A model generated the notes under the pieces. That model did not search any database. It saw nothing but the letters and a program-made list of their open reading frames with translations, and was not told the DNA's origin. This document shows positions 27,160 through 36,665 of a stretch of DNA of 62,988 nt, piece by piece (the first letter of the stretch is position 1; every line of letters begins with the position of its first letter). Source of the stretch: PLGF01 sp052139695. GTDB taxonomy: Bacteria; Verrucomicrobiota; Verrucomicrobiia; Limisphaerales; Palsa-1400. The stretch spans positions 1 through 62,988 of the forward strand of contig JBKQWF010000090.1 in assembly GCA_052139695.1 (NCBI GenBank). The letters are read 5' to 3'. Made by a program: the position numbers and the translations under genes.

Positions 27160-28845
27160 ATGAATAGTTTGACAAAGAAAGCCTTGATTTTTGCATTGGC
27201 ACTGGCAGCAGTTGCTGCCGCGGGCTGGTTTGGCCGCAAAGCCTATCGCCATGCCACCGAGCGGCGGCTCATCGCTGAAGCGCGCCAGTACTTTGATAAG
27301 AAAGACCTGCGTAACGCCACTCTTTGCTTGCAACGCGCCATGCAGGTCAATCCCATGAGCCTGGAAGTGGCCCAGACATCGGCCGACATGCTTGATGTCG
27401 CCGGAGTCCCTGCCGCCTTGAGCTGGCGCATCCGTGCCGCGCAACTGAAGCCGGCAGATATGAGCTACCGCCTTGCTTGGGCCAAGACTGCCTTGAGAGA
27501 TCATGATTTGCATTCGGCAGCGAACGCCTTGAGTGGTGTGGATGAAAAAAGCAAAGCAACGCTGGCCTACCATGAACTGGCCGGAACCCTGGCTTGGGAA
27601 ATGAACAATGCCGCCGAAGCGGAGAACGAATTCAAGGCCGCCCAGCGCATGAGCCCGACGAACGCTTCGATCACTTTAAACCTTGCTACGATTGGTTTGA
27701 GTTCGACGAACGCCGAGGTGGCCACTGCCGCCCGCATGTCTATGGAACAAATCGCCTCGGGCACCAATTCGGAATTGCGCCTGACAGCTCTTCATTACCT
27801 GGTGGCGGACGCCCGCAACCGCAAGTGGTTCCCTGCGGCGATCGCCTATTCCAAGCAACTACTCCAAAACCCGTCCACCACCTTCAGGGACAGAGTTTCC
27901 CATTTGGACCTCCTAAAAAAGGCCAAGAGCCAGGAGGCTAATGCGTGGCTTGGTTCACTTCAGCAAGAAGCCAAGTCATCTCCTTCGTCAGCCTTCCTCT
28001 TGGGAGAGTGGATGGCTCAAGAGGAAAACGCATCCACTGCCCTTACTTGGCTTCAGGGGCTTCCTCCTCATGTCCAAACCAACCTTCCCGTGCCTCTCAT
28101 CGTAACGGATTGCCAAATAACCTTAAAGGATTGGCCTGGGTTGCGAGCCCTTGTTAATAAGGAGGATTGGGGGGAAATGACGTTCTACCGCCTGGCGTTG
28201 GAATCGCTCGCCGACCGTTCTTTGGGTGAGAAAACTGCCGCGCAGGCAGCGTGGCAAAAAGCTGTTCGCCATGTTCCGCACCGCTTGGACAGCATGACTT
28301 ACCTTGCCAAAGCTACCGCAGCCTGGCGCTGGGAACCTGAACATACAGAAATCCTCAAAAAGATCGCAGAGGCCTTTCCGAAGGAGACATGGGCGGTCGA
28401 TCAATTGGTTTCGCAACTCTATGCGCAAGGTGATACCGCGGCCATTCAAGCCCTTCTGACAAAAGTCCAAGTTTTAAACCCAACCGACCCCCGGCTGAAA
28501 AATAATTTGGCCAATATCTATCTTCTCCGAAATTCCGAACTCGAAAAGGCAGACCGTTTGGCCAAGGAGGCCTACGACGCCTCACCGAACAACCCTTTTT
28601 TCGCCTCCACCTACGCCTATTCGCTGTTGTTGCAGAATAAGAACGAGGAGGCGGCGAAGGCCTTCGCCGGTGTCAAAAGCGAATTGCTCCGCATTCCTTC
28701 CGTGGCCGCCTACTACGGCGTTGTCCAGGCCCAATGCGGCCATCGCGATGTCGCCAAAAATTCTTTGGCCCGTGCCGAAACCTCCAAACTCCTGCCGGAA
28801 GAGAAGGAACTGATCCGGCGAACCAAAGCCCGGCTCTCTTTATAA
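27160..28845 (+). CDS. Membrane-anchored TPR protein
   Basis: 561 residues with ATG at 27160 and GGAGGAAAACTT before it. One N-terminal hydrophobic helix (KALIFALALAAVAAAGWFG), then TPR-type helical repeats through most of the protein (for example EARQYFDKKDLRNATLCLQR and AAEAENEFKAAQRMSPTNAS, and NNLANIYLLRN near residue 450). TPR proteins with one anchor are frequent partners of exosortase loci, where they scaffold protein or polysaccharide complexes at the inner membrane. It is divergent from the polysaccharide operon. Confidence 0.8.
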   Translation: MNSLTKKALIFALALAAVAAAGWFGRKAYRHATERRLIAEARQYFDKKDLRNATLCLQRAMQVNPMSLEVAQTSADMLDVAGVPAALSWRIRAAQLKPADMSYRLAWAKTALRDHDLHSAANALSGVDEKSKATLAYHELAGTLAWEMNNAAEAENEFKAAQRMSPTNASITLNLATIGLSSTNAEVATAARMSMEQIASGTNSELRLTALHYLVADARNRKWFPAAIAYSKQLLQNPSTTFRDRVSHLDLLKKAKSQEANAWLGSLQQEAKSSPSSAFLLGEWMAQEENASTALTWLQGLPPHVQTNLPVPLIVTDCQITLKDWPGLRALVNKEDWGEMTFYRLALESLADRSLGEKTAAQAAWQKAVRHVPHRLDSMTYLAKATAAWRWEPEHTEILKKIAEAFPKETWAVDQLVSQLYAQGDTAAIQALLTKVQVLNPTDPRLKNNLANIYLLRNSELEKADRLAKEAYDASPNNPFFASTYAYSLLLQNKNEEAAKAFAGVKSELLRIPSVAAYYGVVQAQCGHRDVAKNSLARAETSKLLPEEKELIRRTKARLSL

Positions 28846-28988
28846 TGCGGGATCGCTTTGGGATGCGCGTGGCTTCATCCTTTGTCCATATTTCGTGCAT
28901 CGAAGTCCGAATTTAATGAGCATCTCAAGCGTTGATGAGGCACAATCAGCGCAGGATAATGTTGTCCAAGGGCGCAGCAAAACCAGCG

Positions 28989-29714
28989 ATGGATTCCGCA
29001 TTACATTTGAGGAAAAAGAGTATCCGGATGCTCATTTGCATCGCGGTGGGCGTGGCCTATGCTGCGGTATCGGCAAATGCCGCGGTGGAAAGTTACAGTG
29101 TCAGTTACGGTTCCGCCTCGGCGCCTTTGGTGGTTGCTGCTGACGGCAGTACAGACTTTCCCTTTCCCTTGGCTGTTCCGCAGTTCAATCCATCCCTGGG
29201 CACTTTGACCGGCGTTGCGATCACTCTTTCATCCACGGACATTGCGGGACCGGAGGTGTTTAATTTTACCGGCACCTACCAAGCTTACGCTGGCGCTCAA
29301 GCCAGCGACCTTACGGTTAACATTACTGGTCCTTACTCACTTGAGACATCAGCAATGCTCAGCGCGGGGCCGTTTTCCTCCGTAGGAAGCACTGTGGCCC
29401 CATACCCATCTTCGCCTGTCCAAGCCGGCAATACGACTTCTATTTCCTCCGACCTGACCGATGTCCCCTCGAGCGATTTCGCCTCTTATATTGGTTCAGG
29501 AATGGTATCAATGTATCTGGATGCCTCAGTCCCCTCGGGATCGTTCAGTGGTTCGGGCGTGCCGGGTGTTTTTTTTGGGGGGTTTGCGGACAGCTACGGC
29601 TCTATTGAAATTGAGTATGATTTTTCCGCGGTCCCTGAGCCGGGCACTCTGGCTGCTGGAGTTGCCGCGCTAGGCGTTGGTCTCTTCGCCCTCACTCGGC
29701 GTTCCTTGTCCTGA
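28989..29714 (+). CDS. PEP-CTERM exported protein, choice-of-anchor E type
   Basis: 241 residues from the ATG at 28989 (MDSALHLRKKSIRMLICIAV), which gives a basic n-region and signal peptide ending in VSANA; earlier starts at 28935 and 28959 are possible. The mature part contains FNPSLGTLTGVAITLSS near residue 75, the mark of the choice-of-anchor E fold. The C-terminus is VPEPGTLAAGVAALGVGLFALTRRSLS, a complete PEP-CTERM signal. It should be exported and processed by the exosortase. Its function is unknown. Confidence 0.82.
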   Translation: MDSALHLRKKSIRMLICIAVGVAYAAVSANAAVESYSVSYGSASAPLVVAADGSTDFPFPLAVPQFNPSLGTLTGVAITLSSTDIAGPEVFNFTGTYQAYAGAQASDLTVNITGPYSLETSAMLSAGPFSSVGSTVAPYPSSPVQAGNTTSISSDLTDVPSSDFASYIGSGMVSMYLDASVPSGSFSGSGVPGVFFGGFADSYGSIEIEYDFSAVPEPGTLAAGVAALGVGLFALTRRSLS

Positions 29715-29807
29715 CTTCCACGCAAACGGTTCGCCTTGGTCCGCCTTGTTTTCAATCCCGTCCCCAGCCGAATACGGCGACAAAGTCTAGTCTGAAGCCC
29801 CGCCTCC

Positions 29808-30947
29808 TTAAAAATCAATGACCATCGGCGGGCTGGGTGGGTTCTGGCCGGCTACTGGATCGGACGCTGCGGATTCAGTCTCCACCACCGTCGCCAATAT
29901 CTGCCCCAAACCATTCGCATAAGTAAACTCCGAAGCGGACGTCCAGTCCAGATTGAGCGAATCGGCCAATGTATTGGCGATTTCACGGATGGACGGATGG
30001 GACCCGATCAGTTGCAAAACAGCATTGATCCTATCGTAATGAATGAAACTGGCGCTTTCATTGACGTAACAGCCATCGTCGCAAACGATGCCCGGCATAT
30101 TGACCACAATGAGCCGTGGCGTGAACCCCTGGCTTTTGAGCACAATGCTCCCCAGAATCGCATAATCGTAGGGCATAACCACGCGGTAAAGCTGAAAAGC
30201 AGTCGAACGGCCCGGACAAACTGGGAAATCCTGGGCTGCGGGGACGAAGGCTTTGTCCAAAATGTCTTGAGTTTGGCTGGCTTGATTACTCTGGGCTGCC
30301 GGAGCCGTGTTGGTCAGGGTCATATTGGTTACGGTTTCCCAGCCGGCAGAAGAGCTGGGATAGGTCATCGTTTGAACGAGCATCGTGGCCCCAAGTGTCC
30401 CAGTAATGTTCATATGCGGCTGGCCATTGGACACCGTCATTGTTAGGACCGGGGGAATCCCTAAAAAATTGGCCGCGCAATTGGTGGGAGCGCTGCTGGA
30501 GCCCACGCTGCTGGCTCCGTTGCCAGACACTACAGGCGATATCCCACCGTTGACCTGAGCGGGGCTGTTGGAGGGCGACCCGCTTCCTAGAATCGGCGGG
30601 CTGTTGGTTGCCGACACAAAATCCGGGGGCAAGCCGGGAGACTCGTTGGTAAAACTAATCTCCGCGGAAAATGGGCTCACGCTCCCATTGCTCAAGATGG
30701 TTTGCGCCGCAATGAAATAAACCCGATTGGTGGCAAGGTTGGAGATCGTTCCACTGGTCTGGCTATTGGCGAAGGTATTGGTAAAAGTATAAATACCACT
30801 GCTGGTGCCCCAGCAGAGATGATAAAGCGCCACGCCAGCACTCGGAGACGGGTCCCATGATAAGGTCACCTGCCCTTGGCAGGGTGCCAGGACGGCTTCA
30901 GCCCACAACAGCCCGACGGCCCACCGTTTAACAATTGGCGAGCCCAT
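29808..30947 (-). CDS. Exported fibronectin type III protein
   Basis: 379 residues from the ATG at 30947 (MGSPIVKRWAVGLLWAEAV...), a probable signal peptide. A fibronectin type III domain follows, with VTLSWDPSPSAGVALYHLCWGTSSG, TSGTISNLATNRVYFIAAQ and SPFSAEISFTN. The middle is Ser/Pro/Gly-rich (about residues 110-165), and the last ~200 residues have no family I recognise. There is no PEP-CTERM signal. It faces the PEP-CTERM gene at 28989-29714 tail to tail. Confidence 0.7.
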   Translation of the reverse strand: MGSPIVKRWAVGLLWAEAVLAPCQGQVTLSWDPSPSAGVALYHLCWGTSSGIYTFTNTFANSQTSGTISNLATNRVYFIAAQTILSNGSVSPFSAEISFTNESPGLPPDFVSATNSPPILGSGSPSNSPAQVNGGISPVVSGNGASSVGSSSAPTNCAANFLGIPPVLTMTVSNGQPHMNITGTLGATMLVQTMTYPSSSAGWETVTNMTLTNTAPAAQSNQASQTQDILDKAFVPAAQDFPVCPGRSTAFQLYRVVMPYDYAILGSIVLKSQGFTPRLIVVNMPGIVCDDGCYVNESASFIHYDRINAVLQLIGSHPSIREIANTLADSLNLDWTSASEFTYANGLGQILATVVETESAASDPVAGQNPPSPPMVIDF

Positions 30948-31072
30948 GACAGACGAGCCGGCCCTTTCGCGGAATGCAGCAATCAATTCCATTCCTTGCG
31001 AAAACGGCAACTATCGTGCCATTCCAGTCCATTGCGCGAGAAGTCGGCTGAACGAACGAGAGCAACACTGTA

Positions 31073-31109
31073 ATTTACTCAAACGTAACAATGTAAAATG
31101 TGGGTTTGT
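31073..31109 (+). promoter_or_regulatory. Copy 1 of a shared upstream element (GTAACAAT core)
   Basis: Identical at 29 of 37 positions, without gaps, to 33400-33436. The common core is atttac-y-caa then gtaacaat, and a gggtt-y-gt end. Each copy lies upstream of a + strand gene (299 bp and 55 bp from the proposed starts). It may be a regulator site or a shared promoter block. Confidence 0.4.
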
Positions 31110-31407
31110 AGGACTGGCGGGATTGACGGTGAAAAGATGTGGAGCCCCTGGCGAACAGCGCTTCTGCCGAAGCCCTTTCAGCGGGCGAAACTTCTCGAGA
31201 CGATTCGTTTACTTCTGAACGCGGGGGGGCAGCGGTTGCCGCCCAGAATAGTTGAGAGCCTCGACGACTGGAAAACGCGGGGCGGGCAGAAAGAAGCGCG
31301 CTTGGGGGCTGACCTTGTCGGCGGCTTGGCCGTTTCCTTCGCCACAAAATGAGCGTGCCAAAGCCCTTCGCATCCTGTTAATCTTGTGGCGTTCGATGTG
31401 CGAAAGA

Positions 31408-33276
31408 ATGGCGAAGTCCATATCGGCCCCAAGGAGAGCCGCCACTCCGGTTGCATCGGGGCCACATTCTCCGGCATGGGCGGCGGCAGCGTTGCTGGTG
31501 CTGGTGACAATCCTCGCCTACCAGCCGGCGTGGCACGCCGGGTTTGTCTGGGACGATGCTCTGTATGTCACCAACAATCCGCTCCTCACTGCGCCCAACG
31601 GATTAAGACGGATCTGGTTCTCGTTGGACTCTCCGTCACAGTATTTCCCGCTGACTTATACCGTCTTTCGCCTGGAGCATGCGCTGTGGGGATTGGCGCC
31701 TGCGGGTTTTCATTGGGTCAACATTCTCCTCCACGCCGTCAATGCACTGCTGGTGTGGCGTTTGTTGCGACGCTTGAGCGTGCCGGGGGCGTGGCTGGCG
31801 GCGGCGATTTTCGCGCTGCACCCTGTGCAGGTGGAGTCAGTCGCCTGGGTTGCGGAACTCAAGAACGTTCTGTCCCTGTTTTTCATTTTGTTGACGTTCC
31901 TGTGCTGGCTTGAGTTTGTTGACGAACAATCCAAGTCGTCGTGGCGCTGGTATTTTTTGGCATTGTTCTGTCAGGCGCTGGCGCTAGCCGCCAAAACCAC
32001 GGCCTGCACTGCGCCGGCAGCGTTGTTGCTGATCCTGTGGCTCAAACACAAACCGATCGACCGGTCACGTCTGGCCCAAGTAGTTCCCTTTCTCGTGATG
32101 GGCCTTGGCATGGGACTGCTGACGGTGTGGTGGGAGCGCAATCGTCAAGGCACGCAAGGACAGTCGTTTGCACTCGGCTTACCGGGACGAGCGCTGGTGG
32201 CTAGCCATGCCCTTTGGTTCTATTTAGGAAAACTGTTCTGGCCTGCCAACCTGTCGTTCAGTTATCCGCGCTGGGTCATCAATCCGTCGAACCCGCTCGG
32301 CTATGTTTGGGTGGCAGCCTGCGCGGGATTGGGTATGACGATTTGTTTCTTCCGGCGGTTTCTTGGACGCGGTCTTGAGGTGGCGGCGCTGTTCTATGCG
32401 CTGACATTGAGTCCTTTGCTGGGTTTTATCATGCTTTACACGTTTCTCTTCACCTTTGTGGCGGACCACTACCAATATGTTGCTTGCCTCGGCCCGATCG
32501 CCCTGACGGGAGCGGGTATCAGCCGGGCAATGGGGATTTGGGGAAACGGAAAGTCGTGGCACAAACCAATGTTCTGCGGAGCGCTCCTGCTGGTGCTTGG
32601 CGTCCTCACCTGGAAACAATGCGGGATGTACGCCGAGGCAGAGACACTCTGGCGCACCACAGTTGACCGAACCCCGGCTAGTTGGTTGGCCCGCGTCAAC
32701 CTTGGCAATGTCCTGCTTGACAAAGGCCAGGTTGACGAGGCGGTGAGCCAATTCCAGGAAGCCATCCGCCTCAAACCCGATTACGCCGACACCCGGATCG
32801 ACTTGGGCTTCGCCCTCCTCAGCTTAGGCAGAACCGACGAGGCGGCAAGCCAATTCCAGGAAGCTGTCCGCCTCAAGCCTAATTACGCCGCAGCCCATAT
32901 GGACCTTGGCATCGCCCTCTTCCAGCAAGGCCGTATAGAGGAGGCGATTGGACAATATCAGGAAGCGATCCGGCTCAAACCCGATTACGCCGAGGTCCAC
33001 TACAACCTCGGGATTGCCCTTATTGGAAGAGGCCAGGCCGACCGGGCGATCAGCCAATTTCAGCAAGCCATCCGCTGCAAACCCGACTACGCCGAGGCCC
33101 ACAACAACCTTGGGGCTCTCCTCCTCAACGAAGGCCAGACCGACAACGCCATCGGTCGATTCGAGGAGGCCATCCATTTGAAACCAGATTACGCCGATGC
33201 GCGACGCAACTTGGCGGCCGCTCTGCAATTGAAAACCGAATCACCCGCGCCGACCCTCAACCCGGTGAAGCCCTGA
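31408..33276 (+). CDS. TMTC-like GT-C membrane protein with C-terminal TPRs
   Basis: 622 residues from the ATG at 31408 (MAKSISAPRRAATPVASGPH); an ATG at 31396 is possible. The membrane part has about 10 helices. The first extracytoplasmic loop holds the acidic pair in HAGFVWDDALYVTNNPLL, and later come FPLTYTVFRLEHALWG and ALHPVQVESVAWVAELKNVLS, the pattern of the eukaryotic TMTC (GT105) O-mannosyltransferases and related GT-C proteins. The tail has 5 canonical TPRs (residues 455-610), each close to AVSQFQEAIRLKPDYA. A protein or lipid-linked sugar transfer role is inferred from the fold only. Confidence 0.78.
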   Translation: MAKSISAPRRAATPVASGPHSPAWAAAALLVLVTILAYQPAWHAGFVWDDALYVTNNPLLTAPNGLRRIWFSLDSPSQYFPLTYTVFRLEHALWGLAPAGFHWVNILLHAVNALLVWRLLRRLSVPGAWLAAAIFALHPVQVESVAWVAELKNVLSLFFILLTFLCWLEFVDEQSKSSWRWYFLALFCQALALAAKTTACTAPAALLLILWLKHKPIDRSRLAQVVPFLVMGLGMGLLTVWWERNRQGTQGQSFALGLPGRALVASHALWFYLGKLFWPANLSFSYPRWVINPSNPLGYVWVAACAGLGMTICFFRRFLGRGLEVAALFYALTLSPLLGFIMLYTFLFTFVADHYQYVACLGPIALTGAGISRAMGIWGNGKSWHKPMFCGALLLVLGVLTWKQCGMYAEAETLWRTTVDRTPASWLARVNLGNVLLDKGQVDEAVSQFQEAIRLKPDYADTRIDLGFALLSLGRTDEAASQFQEAVRLKPNYAAAHMDLGIALFQQGRIEEAIGQYQEAIRLKPDYAEVHYNLGIALIGRGQADRAISQFQQAIRCKPDYAEAHNNLGALLLNEGQTDNAIGRFEEAIHLKPDYADARRNLAAALQLKTESPAPTLNPVKP

Positions 33277-33399
33277 GAAACTAGGGGCTGCAGAATCACG
33301 GAACCCGCGTTGGTGGGAGCCAAGAAAAAGCCGCCCGCCTGCAGAGTGTTTTTTTGCATGGTCCGCTGGCTTGCTGGAGCAAGGGTAAGGAACCTTGCA

Positions 33400-33436
33400 A
33401 TTTACCCAATTGTAACAATTTCAAACATGGGTTCGT
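33400..33436 (+). promoter_or_regulatory. Copy 2 of the shared upstream element (GTAACAAT core)
   Basis: Match to 31073-31109 with 8 substitutions in 37 positions. It sits 55 bp before the start of the GspC/PilP-like gene, so it could overlap the promoter. Confidence 0.4.
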
Positions 33437-33491
33437 GACAGGACGTGTATATAGTCACCCTGCTAACGCGTGAGAGCGACAATATGCTCGT

Positions 33492-34316
33492 ATGAACGAT
33501 CTTTCAACAACGGCACGTGCGGCCAGAGTAGCGGGGGCAATTCTGTTGGCCGCCCACAGGGCGTGTATTGCCGAGGCAGAGGAAACTCCGCCCGCCCGAT
33601 CCGTCACCGTGCCCAACGACAATAATCCTTATTCCTTGATTAGTGATCGAAACGTGTTTCATCTGAATCCGCCACCCTTGCCGCAGCTGGATAAAGGCCC
33701 GCCACCGATCCTTCCGGTAGTGCTTTTGAGCGGTTTTATGCGAACGGGAGATCAAACGAAGGTGCTACTGGCAGTCAACACACAAAGGCCCGACCCCCAT
33801 GGGCGCGATTTGACCACCTACTTGACAATGGCCGAGGGGGACAAACAGGAGGTTGGGGCCGGTGACAAACGGGGATCGGTGGAGCTAGTAAAAATATACG
33901 CCGAGCAGGAGAAAATTGACATCATCAACAGCGGCACCCCTGTTACTCTCTCCATAAAAGATGACGGTTTTAATAGTCCTGCGGCCGCCAAGAGCAGGCT
34001 GTCGGGAACTGCGGCGATAAATCGAGGTAGAGCCCCCAATCTAACGCCCGCTGCGCTGGCCGCGATGGAGACGCCGCCGCCTCTCCCCGGAAATCCCCGC
34101 AGCCGCGATGGCACTCGAGGCAGAGCCCCCAATCTAACGCCCGCTGCGCTGGCCGCGATGGAGACGCCGCCGCCCCTGCCCGGAAATCTCGGCAGCCGAG
34201 CTGGCACTGTGGCTGCTATTATCCCGCCTGTCGTTGGCGGGGCTCTTCCGACTAACGGCGATGCTCCTGACCGTGGAAGCTCGGTAATTATTATTGGAGA
34301 TGGAGGCGACCATTGA
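33492..34316 (+). CDS. GspC/PilP-like periplasmic protein with a C-terminal tandem repeat
   Basis: 274 residues, ATG start at 33492. A short hydrophobic segment near the N-terminus (RVAGAILLAAHRACIAEAE) is probably a signal peptide. The next 130 residues resemble the HR domain of type II secretion GspC or pilus PilP proteins: SLISDRNVFHLNPPP, VLLSGFMRTGDQTKVLLAV, EGDKQEVGAGDKRGSVELVKIYAEQEKIDI. The C-terminus contains two copies of a 31-residue Pro/Ala-rich unit (starting RGRAPNLTPAALAAMETPPP). No secretion partner genes lie in the window, so the job is open. Confidence 0.6.
   Translation: MNDLSTTARAARVAGAILLAAHRACIAEAEETPPARSVTVPNDNNPYSLISDRNVFHLNPPPLPQLDKGPPPILPVVLLSGFMRTGDQTKVLLAVNTQRPDPHGRDLTTYLTMAEGDKQEVGAGDKRGSVELVKIYAEQEKIDIINSGTPVTLSIKDDGFNSPAAAKSRLSGTAAINRGRAPNLTPAALAAMETPPPLPGNPRSRDGTRGRAPNLTPAALAAMETPPPLPGNLGSRAGTVAAIIPPVVGGALPTNGDAPDRGSSVIIIGDGGDH
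34023..34208 (+). repeat. Two-copy 93-bp in-frame tandem repeat
   Basis: Copies at 34023-34115 and 34116-34208 are nearly identical over their first two thirds (the segment agcccccaatctaacgcccg and following) and encode a Pro/Ala-rich 31-residue unit in the GspC/PilP-like protein. The length is a multiple of three, so copy-number change would keep the frame. Confidence 0.85.
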
Positions 34317-34357
34317 GGAAATTACGGATTCACGAGGTACTGCGGGTCGTGTTGTTT

Positions 34358-36634
34358 TCAGCGTTTGTCTTCTCGCTTCGATACGTCTCGAAGCGGTATG
34401 CTCTTCTCATAGAGTTTAGTCTCCCTTTGCAGCGTTGCAGTCAGATTGTCGTTCGTTTGCGCCACCGCCAACTCCATGGCGTGCCGTGCTGTGGCGAGCG
34501 CGTCCTTGTAGCGTCCTGTTTCCGCGTAAGCCGCAGCCAGGGTGCGCAAAATCATTGGCTCTGCTCCACCGCTTAACTGGTTGGCCTGTTTGGCCTCCGC
34601 GATTGCTTTCACCCCATTGCGGAGTGAGGCGTCGGGCGTCGTGGCCAGCAGCCAGGCCAGATTGTTTCGGACATCGACTTGTCCCGGTTCGATTTCCAAG
34701 ACCCTTTGCCATGAATCAATGGCCTCCTTAATCTGTCCGCTCTTGAAGTACGCCAGCCCTAGACGGGCGCAGGCATCCACACAGCGAGAGTCCATGTTTA
34801 ACGCTCGCTGATAGCAGACAATCGCCTCCGGGAAACTGGCTTTTTCAAGAAAGCCATCGCCGAGGCTGTTCCATCCCGCCAGCGGGTCGTGGCTTGGGGT
34901 GGTCTTTTCCAAGCAAGCCATCGCCTCGTCAAAATCTCCTTTTCGGAGCAAGGCTTTAACGAGGCTGTGGCGGGCTTCGGGAAAATCAGGCTTGATCTCT
35001 AGCCCCTTGCGCAATTGGATGACGGATTCCTCCCATTTTCCTTGAGCGAAAAAAGCGGTTCCCAGGCCGAAATGGGCGTTTGCATAGTCAGGCTTGATTT
35101 CGAGGGCCTTGCGGTACTGAATCATGGCTTCATCGGTCTGTCCCTCGGCGGCAAGAGCGTACCCCAAGTTGAAGTGAGCTATCGCGTAAGTCGGATCGAT
35201 CTCCAAGGCTTTTCGGTATTTCGCAATCGCTTCCTTGTACGCACCCTTCGCAGCCAAGTTGCCACCCAGGTTGTTTAGCGCCGCCACATAATCTGGCTTA
35301 ATCTCAAGCGCTTTTCGGAATTCAACGGTGGAATCGTCCTGGTTTCCCTTCACGAGAAGGATCTCTCCCATATTGTAGCAGGCGACATAATTGCCGGAGG
35401 TGCAGGCCAGCGCGCGTGTCCACACTGATTCGCTATTGCGCCAATAGGAAGTCTGAACGCGGGCGCACAGCGCCAGCGCGGTGACCACGCCCGTCATCAA
35501 AATGCCCAAATTCACCCGCCGGTATTTCCAGCGCGCGCTCCAATCCGCCATCGCCCAGGTTCCCGCGATCGCCAAGCCGATCCCAGGCAGGTAAGTGTAA
35601 CGGTCAGCATGGGCCGTATCCTGCGAGATTGGAATGATGCCGATCACCGGAAACAACATGCCCAAAAACCAGAGCCATCCCATCAACAGGCAGGGGCTCC
35701 TTTTCCGCCCCGCCAACACCATTGCGGAAATGACTGTCAGCAGGATAAACGCCAGAAAGACGTGCCAATGCGGCGGACCGTTCTGGACCATCGGATAAGG
35801 CGCGGCTAGTCCCGCCGGGTAAATCATTTGCCGCAGATAAACCACATAAGAAATCACTGCGTTGGCGATGCGCTCAACCATGGGGATCGGGGCGGTTACT
35901 ATAAGTCCGGGGGCGCGCGCCGTTATCAGGCAGTCGCCTGCCGCCAGGACGAAAAGCGGGATCTTTTCTCGAACTAGACCGAGAAATTGTCTTGCGTTGC
36001 GCAAACGTCCCAGCGGCCAGTAATCCAGCAGCAACAAGACAAAGGGCAGCGTGGCCACCATGCTTTTGGCCATTAAGCCCAAGGCCAGCAATATAACTGT
36101 AGTCAGGTAAATGACCGTCGATGGCTTCCGCACATAGCGGACATACGCCGCGATTGTCAGCAGGAAAAAGAACCCGCTCAAGACGTCCTTGCGCTCGGAA
36201 ACCCAAGCCACCGATTCCGCCCGCAGCGGATGGATGGCAAAGACGGCGGCAACGAACCCGCTCCGCCACATGCTGCCGGTCATTTGGCGCAGCACCAGAA
36301 AGAGCATGACCGCGTTGGCGGCGTGCCAAAGGACATTGACCAAGTGATGCCCTCCGGGGTGCGGTCCAAAGAGCTGGCAATCCAGCATGTGGGAAAGAGT
36401 GGTGAGCGGAATCCAATTGGCGACTTGCGCGTGGGTAAACGCCCAGCCAACCCCATCCACAGACAGTCCCTTTTCCACCACCGCATTTTCAAACACATTC
36501 TCGTCGTCATCGTAATTGACGAACTTGAACCCAGCCGTCTGCCCAAAAACAACCCAAACCGCCAGCACGAGAAAAACGCCGACTCCGATTGTCTGCTTGG
36601 TTTCTGGATTTCCAGTTTTCGGTGTCGTGTTCAA
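34358..36634 (-). CDS. TMTC-like GT-C membrane protein with TPR tail
   Basis: 758 residues from a TTG at 36634; the preceding paralog ends at 36666 and starts with an equivalent TTG-Asn codon pair. It contains KFVNYDDDENVFENAVVEKGL near residue 30, WIPLTTLSHMLDCQLFGPHPGGHH, IHPLRAESVAWVSERKDVLS, and about 11 membrane helices to residue 430. Then come about eight TPR units (such as YRKALEIDPTYAIAHFNLGY) and a conserved end module (LAWLLATTPDASLRNGVKAI..., TLAAAYAETGRYKDALATAR). TMTC-family eukaryotic relatives transfer mannose to proteins in the ER; a bacterial protein or lipid-sugar substrate is a guess. Confidence 0.75.
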   Translation of the reverse strand: MNTTPKTGNPETKQTIGVGVFLVLAVWVVFGQTAGFKFVNYDDDENVFENAVVEKGLSVDGVGWAFTHAQVANWIPLTTLSHMLDCQLFGPHPGGHHLVNVLWHAANAVMLFLVLRQMTGSMWRSGFVAAVFAIHPLRAESVAWVSERKDVLSGFFFLLTIAAYVRYVRKPSTVIYLTTVILLALGLMAKSMVATLPFVLLLLDYWPLGRLRNARQFLGLVREKIPLFVLAAGDCLITARAPGLIVTAPIPMVERIANAVISYVVYLRQMIYPAGLAAPYPMVQNGPPHWHVFLAFILLTVISAMVLAGRKRSPCLLMGWLWFLGMLFPVIGIIPISQDTAHADRYTYLPGIGLAIAGTWAMADWSARWKYRRVNLGILMTGVVTALALCARVQTSYWRNSESVWTRALACTSGNYVACYNMGEILLVKGNQDDSTVEFRKALEIKPDYVAALNNLGGNLAAKGAYKEAIAKYRKALEIDPTYAIAHFNLGYALAAEGQTDEAMIQYRKALEIKPDYANAHFGLGTAFFAQGKWEESVIQLRKGLEIKPDFPEARHSLVKALLRKGDFDEAMACLEKTTPSHDPLAGWNSLGDGFLEKASFPEAIVCYQRALNMDSRCVDACARLGLAYFKSGQIKEAIDSWQRVLEIEPGQVDVRNNLAWLLATTPDASLRNGVKAIAEAKQANQLSGGAEPMILRTLAAAYAETGRYKDALATARHAMELAVAQTNDNLTATLQRETKLYEKSIPLRDVSKREDKR

Positions 36635-36665
36635 GTTCCCGTATTCGGCCTTTTGGTCTGCCTTC

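Noticed and set aside
27160..34316. Considered the genes from 27 to 34 kb as one operon
   Set aside because: Directions alternate (+,+,-,+,+), and intergenic gaps are large; they form several units.
34374..34395. A perfect 8-bp stem (cgcttcga / tcgaagcg) near the ends of two converging genes
   Set aside because: It lies inside the last codons of the - strand gene and has no T-run on either side, so I did not call it a terminator.
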